64,000 nucleotides of DNA from Suttonella indologenes (GTDB taxonomy: Bacteria > Pseudomonadota > Gammaproteobacteria > Cardiobacteriales > Cardiobacteriaceae): NCBI RefSeq assembly GCF_900460215.1, contig NZ_UHIA01000003.1, forward strand, positions 1-64,000, written 5' to 3'. The notes beneath the pieces were generated by a model. That model was not told where the DNA came from. It saw only the letters and a list, made by a program, of their open reading frames with translations, and did not search any database. Made by a program: the position numbers and the translations under genes. How positions within the stretch are numbered: position 1 is the stretch's first letter; each line of letters opens with the position of its first letter. Of the stretch, positions 43,965-51,399 are shown one piece after another.

Positions 43965-43995
43965 ACTATAAGCCTTTACCATAGGTTAAGGTCAA
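43965..43995 (-). promoter_or_regulatory. CueR-type promoter of copZ-copA
   Basis: On the minus strand, TTGACC (43990-43995) and TATAGT (43965-43970) are separated by exactly 19 bp. The spacer holds the dyad CCTTAACC-TAT-GGTAAAGG. A long spacer with a dyad is the hallmark of MerR-family activated promoters. The divergent MerR-type gene at 44126 is the obvious regulator. Confidence 0.85.
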
Positions 43996-44003
43996 ACATG
44001 TTT

Positions 44004-44044
44004 CAACACGTAGAGCGACACATAAAGCGTCGCTCTACGTGTTG
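44004..44044 (+). repeat. Perfect 16-bp inverted repeat upstream of cueR
   Basis: CAACACGTAGAGCGAC and its exact inverse GTCGCTCTACGTGTTG flank ACATAAAGC. No T run follows, so it is not a standard terminator. The surrounding 100 bp look like an insertion into a leader shared with mesD. Confidence 0.75.
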
Positions 44045-44125
44045 CCCTGAATTGGAAGAGGTTATACCTCTCCCACAAGATTATCTTCCCTAAAGGGAGG
44101 GGTTTCAACCAGTAAGGAAATTTTG

Positions 44126-44518
44126 ATGAATATCAGCCAAGCCGCCGCCGCATCAGGACTATCCGCCAAACAAATCCGCGACTACGAAAAATACGGACTC
44201 TTGCACAGCAGCCGCAATCCTTCCGGCTATCGTCAATACAGCCCCGCCGACATTAAACGCCTGCAATTTATCCGACAAGCTCGTGCCGTCGGCTTCTCCC
44301 TCGCACAAATCTCCCGCCTGCTGCATCTGCAGGAAAATCCGCATCGCCACAGCAGCGAAGTCAAAAGTCTGACCGCCGCCCATATCGCGGAAATCAAAAC
44401 GCAAATTGCCGATTTGCAGCAAATGCTCGCCCTGCTGCAAGACTGGCACGACGCCTGCCAAGGCAATGACTGCCCCGACTGCGCGATTTTAAAAGCCTTA
44501 GAACGCCAGTGGCTCTAA
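44126..44518 (+). CDS. cueR: MerR-family copper-responsive regulator CueR
   Basis: The 130-residue activator has the MerR winged helix (NISQAAAASGLSAKQIRDYE, then YGLLHSSRNPSGYRQYSPADI), a dimerisation helix, and C-terminal metal-site cysteines in CQGNDCPDCAIL, matching the Cu(I)-binding C112/C120 spacing. The ATG at 44126 follows AAGGAAATTTTG. It is divergent from copZ-copA and should activate their 19-bp-spacer promoter. Its 3' end overlaps the convergent Sel1 gene by 21 bp. Confidence 0.9.
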   Translation: MNISQAAAASGLSAKQIRDYEKYGLLHSSRNPSGYRQYSPADIKRLQFIRQARAVGFSLAQISRLLHLQENPHRHSSEVKSLTAAHIAEIKTQIADLQQMLALLQDWHDACQGNDCPDCAILKALERQWL

Positions 44519-45472
44519 GGCTTTTTCTTCCTCCTGCGGCGAAATAAAAGGCAATTTCTCAAGCCGCGATAAAACATCCTTCATCTGATGATTTTTGATA
44601 AATTTTTCAATCTCAAGCGCTTGGGCTTTTATCTCCTTAGGCATATTTGCCTCAAGCTCCTCCAAAAGTTTCGGCAAATTAGCCTCCGCCAAACGCTGCC
44701 GCTCTCTTCCCGCAGCTTTTATCCACGCCGATTTCAACAGCATATATGCCGCCGTGCTGTTCGATTTATTCTTTGGAAAACCCTCATTGCGGGCATACAT
44801 CAAACCAAGCGCATAAGCCGATTCCACATTGCCATTCTGAATAATCGCTTGGCGATACCAATAAATCGCCTTTTCCTTATCCATCTTCGTGCCTTCGCCT
44901 TTTTCATACATCTGCGCCAGCGCGTTTTGCGCATGAGAGTCGCCTTTTTCCGCCGCTATTTGAAAATATTCAAAGGCTTGCGCATAGCCACTTGCCGTAT
45001 GTCGCTCGTCCAAACACATACCCAAATTATCCGCTGTCTTGGCATCTTTGAGCTGCTGATATGCCGATTTGAACAACTCGCAGGCTTTGGCATTATCCTT
45101 GGCAACCCCCAAACCTTGCACATACGCCACGCCCAAATTATTCTGCGCTTTGCCATGACCTTGTGCAGCTGCCTTTTCCAACCACGGTACGGCGTTTGCC
45201 CAATCATTTTTACGTATATAGTCATGAGCAATACGATATTGCGCCTCGGCATCGCCGGCTTCTGCACGCGCCGACACATTATCCGCCGCGCCTTGTCTTT
45301 CCGTTTGCAGCCCTAAACCTAATCCCGACTTCTCTTCCGCCTGTCTGCCGCTAACACTTATCCATACGAAAGCTGCTAAAGCAAGCAAAGCCGCCAAGAC
45401 TGCAATCGTCACCCCTTTCGGCAAGCCATGAGCAGACTCGGAATTTTGCACGGTTTTATTTGTATTTTTCAC
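44498..45472 (-). CDS. Sel1-repeat protein, membrane anchored
   Basis: The 324-residue protein starts with GTG after AGGAGTGCTGT. It has one N-terminal membrane helix (about 19-40) and then Sel1-like repeats, for example AEAGDAEAQYRIAHDYIRKN, AAAQGHGKAQNNLGVAYVQG and AAEKGDSHAQNALAQMYEKG. The C-terminal 80 residues are a charged helical region. Sel1 repeats mediate protein contacts; the partner is unknown. Monocistronic. Confidence 0.82.
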   Translation of the reverse strand: MKNTNKTVQNSESAHGLPKGVTIAVLAALLALAAFVWISVSGRQAEEKSGLGLGLQTERQGAADNVSARAEAGDAEAQYRIAHDYIRKNDWANAVPWLEKAAAQGHGKAQNNLGVAYVQGLGVAKDNAKACELFKSAYQQLKDAKTADNLGMCLDERHTASGYAQAFEYFQIAAEKGDSHAQNALAQMYEKGEGTKMDKEKAIYWYRQAIIQNGNVESAYALGLMYARNEGFPKNKSNSTAAYMLLKSAWIKAAGRERQRLAEANLPKLLEELEANMPKEIKAQALEIEKFIKNHQMKDVLSRLEKLPFISPQEEEKALEPLAF

Positions 45473-45507
45473 ACAGCACTCCTGAACACCATAAGATTAA
45501 AGACAAA

Positions 45508-45589
45508 TATAGTCTCTTAATCTCAAAATGAGATGATTCCAAACGCTTCTCCTGACAAATGCGCATCTCTACATCTCATCTTGACGTTC
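45508..45589 (+). repeat. Family C repeat, uninterrupted copy
   Basis: TATAGTCTCTTAATCTCAAA continues with ATGAGATGATTCC and AACGCTTCTCCTGACAAA to CTTGACGTTC. The outer parts are inverted (CAAAATGAGATG against CATCTCATCTTG). It equals the repeat at 40478 minus the nested element. Confidence 0.65.
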
Positions 45590-45764
45590 AGCTACCATAT
45601 CTAAAAATTGCAAAATATACAACTGATTAAATGCCATATCAGGAAAGCGGAAGAAAACCTTATCCATAAATTTTTTTCATTCTTCCATAATATTAAATCA
45701 TTTTTATTCATCTAATCTTTCGCTTAGAGTATTTCTCATTAATTTACGCAAGAAAGGAATCCCT

Positions 45765-46745
45765 ATGAGCCAGTCTAATATTTTTTATTATTCCGTTAAA
45801 AGCCATGTTTTTGACGAGCATTACGAGCCGGCGAGCAGCACGCGCCTGACCACCAATTTTGCCAATTTGGCGCGCGGTGAGAACCGTCAGCAAAATCTGC
45901 GCAATACCATCGACATGATCAATCACAGATTCAACGATTTAGTCTATTGGGACAATCCCAATGGCAACCGCTACAGCATTGAGCTGGAAATTATCTCGGC
46001 AGATTTGCATATTGAAGGCAATGAAGAAGCCTTTCCCTCGATTGAAGTGCTGAAAACCAATATCATCGACCACGAGAAAAATCTGCGGATTGAAGGATTA
46101 GTCGGCAACAGCTTTTCATCCTATATCCGCGATTATGATTTCAGCGTCCTGCTCTTGGATTACAACAAAGACAAAGCGCAATTCAGCGTTCCGCAAGGTT
46201 TCGGCGATTTGCACGGCGAATTGTTTAAATATTTCCTGCGTTCAGAAGTGTATCAAGCGCATTTCCAAAAACCGCCGGTCATTTGTCTGAGCGTTTCCAC
46301 CACCAAAACCTACCATAAAACCAGCAATTACCACCCCGTCTTAGGCTTTGAATACCGGCAAGACCAAGATTCGCTGACCGATGAATATTTTCGCAAAATG
46401 GGCTTGGAGGTGCGCTATTTCATGCCGCCGAAATCGGTCGCGCCTTTCGCCTTCTATTTTGGCGGCGATTTATTAAGCGATTACAGCAATCTGGAATTGC
46501 TTGCCACCATCGCTACTATGGAAACCTTCCAGAAAATTTACCGTCCGGAAGTGTATAACGCCAACTCGGCGGCAGGACAGATATACCGCGCCAGTTTGCA
46601 GTATCAGGATTTTTCAAAAACCGCCATCGAATACGACAGAGAAGAACGGACGCAATTAGCCATCAAGCAAGGAAAATACGCGGAAGCACATTTCATCAAA
46701 CCGCAGCAGCAGCTCATTGCGCAATGGCTGAACACCTTAGCCTGA
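45765..46745 (+). CDS. mesX: MesX (DUF1852), accessory protein for methionine synthase MesD
   Basis: The 326-residue protein is a DUF1852 member: FYYSVKSHVFDEHYEPASST at the start, and VICLSVSTTKTYHKTSNYHP and MGLEVRYFMPPKSVAPFAFY later. MesX genes lie beside mesD in Acinetobacter and other bacteria, where both are needed for folate-independent methionine synthesis. The biochemical role of MesX is unsettled. AAAGGAATCCCT precedes the ATG. mesD follows after 122 bp containing a hairpin. Confidence 0.88.
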   Translation: MSQSNIFYYSVKSHVFDEHYEPASSTRLTTNFANLARGENRQQNLRNTIDMINHRFNDLVYWDNPNGNRYSIELEIISADLHIEGNEEAFPSIEVLKTNIIDHEKNLRIEGLVGNSFSSYIRDYDFSVLLLDYNKDKAQFSVPQGFGDLHGELFKYFLRSEVYQAHFQKPPVICLSVSTTKTYHKTSNYHPVLGFEYRQDQDSLTDEYFRKMGLEVRYFMPPKSVAPFAFYFGGDLLSDYSNLELLATIATMETFQKIYRPEVYNANSAAGQIYRASLQYQDFSKTAIEYDREERTQLAIKQGKYAEAHFIKPQQQLIAQWLNTLA

Positions 46746-46764
46746 TGGCTTTGATACAATCGTG

Positions 46765-46798
46765 CCGGAAGCTGAATGTGACAACCTTCAGCTTCCGG
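46765..46798 (+). promoter_or_regulatory. Hairpin between mesX and mesD
   Basis: CCGGAAGCTGAA (46765-46776) pairs perfectly with TTCAGCTTCCGG (46787-46798). No T run follows, so it may stabilise the mesX mRNA or tune mesD expression rather than terminate strongly. Confidence 0.6.
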
Positions 46799-46867
46799 CT
46801 ATTCGCATGATGCTAACCATCATTTCAGAGAACTATTAACAATGTTTCAACACGTAAGGAAATTTTG

Positions 46868-47899
46868 ATGAACATTTTATTACCCACTTCCACCGCCGGC
46901 AGCCTGCCCAAACCCAGTTGGCTGGCAGAACCGGAGCAATTGTGGTCGCCTTGGAAACTCGCCGACGAGCAACTGGCGGCCGGCAAACAGGACGCTTTAT
47001 TGCTATGTCTGCAAGAGCAGGAACACGCAGGGCTTGATATCGTCAGCGACGGCGAACAGACCCGCCAACATTTCGTTACTACTTTCATCGAACATCTGGA
47101 CGGCGTGGATTTTAACCGCCGCGAGACCGTGAAAATCCGCAACCGCTATGATGCCAGCGTGCCATCAGTGGTCGGTGCAGTTGCGCGTTCCAAGCCGGTC
47201 TTTGTGCAAGATGCGGCTTTTTTGCGCCGCCACACCCGCCGCCCGATTAAATGGGCATTGCCCGGCCCGATGACCATGGTCGATACCCTCTATGACGGCT
47301 ATTACCACAGCCGTGAAAAACTGGCTTGGGAATTCGCCAAGATTCTCAATGAAGAAGCCAAAGCTCTCGCCGCTGCCGGCGTGGATATTATTCAATTCGA
47401 CGAACCGGCGTTTAATGTCTTTTTTGACGAAGTCAAAGACTGGGGCATTGCGGCTTTAGAAAAAGCCACCGAAGGGCTGCGCTGCGAGACCGCCGTGCAT
47501 ATCTGCTACGGCTACGGCATCAAAGCCAATACCGATTGGAAGAAAACCCTTGGCTCGCAATGGCGGCAATACGAGGAAATTTTCCCGAAACTTCAACAAT
47601 CTCAAATCGATATTATTTCCCTAGAATGCCAAAACTCCCATGTGCCGATGGAGTTAATCGAGATTATCCGCGGTAAAAAAGTCATGGTAGGCGCGATAGA
47701 CGTTGCCAGCAATCAGATTGAAACGCCGGAGCAAGTGGCGCAAACCCTGCGCAAGGCTTTGCAATTTGTCGATGCCGACAAACTCTATCCTTCCACCAAC
47801 TGCGGCATGGCTCCGCTGGCGCGCCATATTGCCAAAGGTAAAATGCAGGCTCTAAGCGTGGGCGCGGCAATCGTCAGACAGGAATTAAGTGTGAAATAG
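46868..47899 (+). CDS. mesD: Folate-independent methionine synthase MesD (core-MetE type)
   Basis: The 343-residue protein corresponds to the catalytic half of MetE only. Zinc ligands are visible as HICYGYG (His and Cys, about 211-213) and STNCGMAPL (Cys about 316), with DGEQTR near residue 55 and QFDEPAFNVFF near 180. Lacking the N-terminal MetE half, it should not use folate. Homologues paired with mesX make methionine from an unknown methyl donor. The ATG at 46868 follows AAGGAAATTTTG, the same leader as cueR. Confidence 0.88.
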   Translation: MNILLPTSTAGSLPKPSWLAEPEQLWSPWKLADEQLAAGKQDALLLCLQEQEHAGLDIVSDGEQTRQHFVTTFIEHLDGVDFNRRETVKIRNRYDASVPSVVGAVARSKPVFVQDAAFLRRHTRRPIKWALPGPMTMVDTLYDGYYHSREKLAWEFAKILNEEAKALAAAGVDIIQFDEPAFNVFFDEVKDWGIAALEKATEGLRCETAVHICYGYGIKANTDWKKTLGSQWRQYEEIFPKLQQSQIDIISLECQNSHVPMELIEIIRGKKVMVGAIDVASNQIETPEQVAQTLRKALQFVDADKLYPSTNCGMAPLARHIAKGKMQALSVGAAIVRQELSVK

Positions 47900-48008
47900 C
47901 GTACAATGCTTCCCTATATCATGAATCAAAGGGCAATACTGCCTTTACATATAGGGAGTTTCAAAAATACATTTTCAATCTATTATTGCAGTCTTCGGCG
48001 ACTAATCC

Positions 48009-50009
48009 CTAAGACTGCAATAATTTCTTCAAATCGCTAATCGTCGCCATGTTTTTCGCTTTTTCGGCGGCAGGGTCTTGCGCTTTGCGTCCGTCCTGCC
48101 AGTTAATTCCTTCTTCGGGCAATTCGTCTAAAAAGCGGCTGGGCTCGCTGCTTTGCCACTGTCCGCCTTTTTTGCGCTGCTTGGCATAGCTGAGGGTGAG
48201 GTTGCGTTTGGCGCGGGTCATGCCCACGTACATCAGGCGGCGTTCTTCGGCGATGCCTTCTTCCGTTTCGCTGCTATTGGCATGCGGCAGCAGTCCTTCT
48301 TCAATGCCAATCATATAGACAAAGGGAAATTCCAAGCCTTTGGCGGAATGCAGGGTCATCAATTGCACGGCTTCGCTGTCTTTTTCTTGACGGTCGAGAA
48401 TATCGAGCAGCATAAGGTGTTGCATCAAGGCGGCAAGATTTTGAAAGCGTTCTTCTTCTTGCAGTTTGCCAATCCATGCTTTGAGTTGCCCGATACGCTC
48501 GAGGCGGGTTTCTACTTGTTTGGGTAGGGCATAGAGTTCGTAGAGATAGTCGCTGTATTCGATGTCGGCAATGACTTGCTCGAGGACGTCTAGCGGCAAT
48601 TCGTTTTCCGCCATTTGTGCCATATGGTTGAGCCAGTTGCAAAAGCTGCCGAGGGCTTGGGTGGCGCGGTTGCCGAGTTCGCTTTGCAGGGCTAAATCGG
48701 TGGCGCATTGTGCGAGCGGTTGTTGGCGGCGGTGGGCATATTCGCCTAATTTGCTGAGTGTTGCCGCACCGATTTCGCGTTTCGGCACATTGCAGACGCG
48801 CAGAAAGGCGGCATCGTCTTCAGGGTTGTTGATAAGGCGCAGATAGGAAAGCAGGTCGCGGATTTCGCTGTGTTCAAAAAAGCTGGTGCCGCCGCTGATG
48901 CGGTAAGGAATGCTGAGTTCGCGCAGTTTTTGCTCCAAAACGCGTGATTGGAAATTGCTGCGGTACAGAATTGCGAAATCGCTGGGGCGGGCTTGGTGGC
49001 GGATTTGCTGGGCATGAATGTCATAAGCGATGTTTTCCGCCTCGTTTTCTTCATTGCGGGCGGAAATCACGCTGACGCCTTCGCCTAATGTGAGAGTGGA
49101 CCAGAGTTTTTTCTCTACCAAATGGCTGTTGTGGGCAATCAGTTCATTGGCGGCATGCAGGATTTTTTGATGGCAGCGGTAGTTCTGCTCCAATTTGATG
49201 GTTTTTAACTGCGGATAATCTTGCTGCAAATTCAGTAGGTTTTGCGGCTGTGCACCGCGCCATGCATAGATGGATTGGTCGTCGTCGCCTACAGCGGTAA
49301 AGGCACAGGAAACGCCGCTCAGCAATTGCATCAGCTGATATTGGCAGTCGTTAGTGTCTTGATATTCATCGACTAATAAATAGCGCACATGGCTTTGCCA
49401 ATAATTGCGCGTCTCGCTTTCGGTTTTGAGCAATTGCACGGGCAGCAGCAGCAAATCGTCAAAATCCACCGCATTATAGGCGCGTAGGCGTTCTTGGTAA
49501 GCGCCGTAGGCGATTGCGCTTAATTTGCTTAGTTCGTCATCGGCTAATTGCAGAGCCTGCGCCGCATCAATATTGCTGTTTTTATAGGCGGAAATGCGAC
49601 TTTGTACGGCCTGCAGTTGGGCATTGTCTTCGCTTTTGGTCAGCTCGCGCAGCAGCGTGATGCCGTCGCGTGCATCTAAAATGCTGAAGCCTTTGCGCAG
49701 TCCCAGTTTGGGATATTCGCGGTGCAATATGTCCAGTCCCAAGCGGTGAAAGGTGGAAATATGCAAACCCCGCGCCGCGCTGCCGAGTAGATGACGGCTG
49801 CGCTCGCCCATTTCGCGTGCGGCTTTATTGGTAAAAGTGACGGCAAACACGCTGTTTGCCGCATAATTCGCCTCTTGAATCAAATAGGCGATTTTGCGCG
49901 TAATCACGCCGGTTTTGCCCGAGCCGGCGCCGGCAATCACGAGCAAAGGCCCACCAAGATAGGTAACCGCCTGCTGTTGCTGCGGATTTAAAGGAATCTG
50001 TTCTGCCAT
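48009..50009 (-). CDS. rep: ATP-dependent DNA helicase Rep
   Basis: The 666-residue superfamily 1 helicase has Walker A AGAGSGKTGVI, motif II VDEYQDTN, motif III GDDDQSIYAWRGA, motif IV EQNYRCHQ and the C-terminal LMTLHSAKGLEFP. Length and the absence of extra C-terminal domains fit Rep better than UvrD. Rep clears replication forks of bound proteins. AAGGATAAG precedes the ATG, one base after the MFS gene's stop. Confidence 0.92.
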   Translation of the reverse strand: MAEQIPLNPQQQQAVTYLGGPLLVIAGAGSGKTGVITRKIAYLIQEANYAANSVFAVTFTNKAAREMGERSRHLLGSAARGLHISTFHRLGLDILHREYPKLGLRKGFSILDARDGITLLRELTKSEDNAQLQAVQSRISAYKNSNIDAAQALQLADDELSKLSAIAYGAYQERLRAYNAVDFDDLLLLPVQLLKTESETRNYWQSHVRYLLVDEYQDTNDCQYQLMQLLSGVSCAFTAVGDDDQSIYAWRGAQPQNLLNLQQDYPQLKTIKLEQNYRCHQKILHAANELIAHNSHLVEKKLWSTLTLGEGVSVISARNEENEAENIAYDIHAQQIRHQARPSDFAILYRSNFQSRVLEQKLRELSIPYRISGGTSFFEHSEIRDLLSYLRLINNPEDDAAFLRVCNVPKREIGAATLSKLGEYAHRRQQPLAQCATDLALQSELGNRATQALGSFCNWLNHMAQMAENELPLDVLEQVIADIEYSDYLYELYALPKQVETRLERIGQLKAWIGKLQEEERFQNLAALMQHLMLLDILDRQEKDSEAVQLMTLHSAKGLEFPFVYMIGIEEGLLPHANSSETEEGIAEERRLMYVGMTRAKRNLTLSYAKQRKKGGQWQSSEPSRFLDELPEEGINWQDGRKAQDPAAEKAKNMATISDLKKLLQS

Positions 50010-50010
50010 C

Positions 50011-51222
50011 TTATCCTTGCGCGCGCGGCGAAGTCTGCCATATCACGCTGAAAATAATAATTAAACCGATACATTGTGCCAAAAGCAAAGTGCCGACCAC
50101 ACCCTGCCATTGCCATGTTTGAAAACTCAAAGCGCAGAGCCATGCGCCAGCCGTTCCGCCGCAATAATACGCCATATAATACAAACCTGTCGCCAAAGAG
50201 CGGCCTTCGCGCACATGCAGGGAAATATAGCTGATAGTGGCGGATTGGGTGATAAATACGCCGGTGCTCATCAAAATCAAGCCGCAAAAGACCAGCATCA
50301 GCGGCTGGGCAAGGCTGATCACTATCCCGCACACAGACAGCGCGAGGGAAAGCGCCATTGTGCGCGGCGCGCCGAATTTTCGCAATAGCCATGTTGCCGC
50401 CGGCGTAATGATCATGCCGATTAAATAGACGCTGAAAATATTTGCCAATTGCGCGGTATTCAAATGATAAGGCGCTTGTGCAAGGCGCAAATTGATAAAA
50501 GAAAAACAGCCGACTAAAGAAAACAAAACGAAAAATCCCAAAGCGCAGGAAGATAAGACAATGCGGTTATGCAGATGCGAAACCAAACTGCGCATCGCTG
50601 TGCTCAATTGCGGTTTGGCGACAAAATGCCGTGAAGGCGGCAATTGCCACAGCACCAGTAAAAAACCGGCGAAACTCAAGCCCGAAAGCAGCAACATGCT
50701 GAATTGCCAACCGATCCACTGCGTTAAATGCCCGAGCAGAAAACGCCCGCTGAAACCGCCGAACACCGTACCGCAGACATAAAACGCCATCAATTTGCCG
50801 ATATGCTTGCTTTCAAATTCCTCGCCCAGATAAGCAATCAGGCAGACCGTCATCCCCGGCACAAAAACGCCGACCAAAAAACGCAGTAGGGTAAAACTCT
50901 CGATCGTCGGCGCATAAGCCGATAAAGCCACCGGCAGGCTATAGAAGAAAATCGCACTGCAAATCATCCAACGCCGCCCGAAAGCATCGGAAAGCATGCC
51001 GATAAAAGGCGACATCAGCCCCATGCCCATCACGGTAACGCCCACCGCCAAACCGATTTGCACCTCGTCTGCCTGAAAATGGCGCATCAGCAGCGGTAAA
51101 ATCGACTGAATGGAATAAACCTGCATAAACGCCAGGGCGCCGATAAAGGCCACCGTGAGGCGGAACAGAAAGGAAGAAGGAGGATATGCGGACACCGTCA
51201 GACCCGTCGGCAAAAGCGGCAT
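50011..51222 (-). CDS. MFS transporter, YnfM-like
   Basis: The 403-residue permease has 12 helices, the loop motif GMLSDAFGRRWMI, and starts MPLLPTGLTVSAYPP. The ATG at 51222 gives the family length; the longer frame runs into the divergent ydiJ promoter. There is no clear ribosome site. Substrate unknown; arabinose/drug-type efflux is the family usual. It is cotranscribed with rep. Confidence 0.78.
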   Translation of the reverse strand: MPLLPTGLTVSAYPPSSFLFRLTVAFIGALAFMQVYSIQSILPLLMRHFQADEVQIGLAVGVTVMGMGLMSPFIGMLSDAFGRRWMICSAIFFYSLPVALSAYAPTIESFTLLRFLVGVFVPGMTVCLIAYLGEEFESKHIGKLMAFYVCGTVFGGFSGRFLLGHLTQWIGWQFSMLLLSGLSFAGFLLVLWQLPPSRHFVAKPQLSTAMRSLVSHLHNRIVLSSCALGFFVLFSLVGCFSFINLRLAQAPYHLNTAQLANIFSVYLIGMIITPAATWLLRKFGAPRTMALSLALSVCGIVISLAQPLMLVFCGLILMSTGVFITQSATISYISLHVREGRSLATGLYYMAYYCGGTAGAWLCALSFQTWQWQGVVGTLLLAQCIGLIIIFSVIWQTSPRAQG

Positions 51223-51399
51223 GATAGCAAAGCCGCCGCTGGAAACGAAATCCTCCCCCGCCCGCCCGTGCTTGCACCCTCTTAAAATCAGGCAAGCCGG
51301 CACACCATTGCGATAAAAAAGCGGGATTTTTCCCGCAGCCGATTGCCTGCGCCGCAATTTATGGCACAATCGCATTTTTCATCTCATCATTACAAGGCA

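Noticed and set aside
45600..45764. SAM riboswitch or MetJ operator upstream of mesX
   Set aside because: No conserved S-box, SAM-II core or AGACGTCT boxes were seen in the 165-bp gap.
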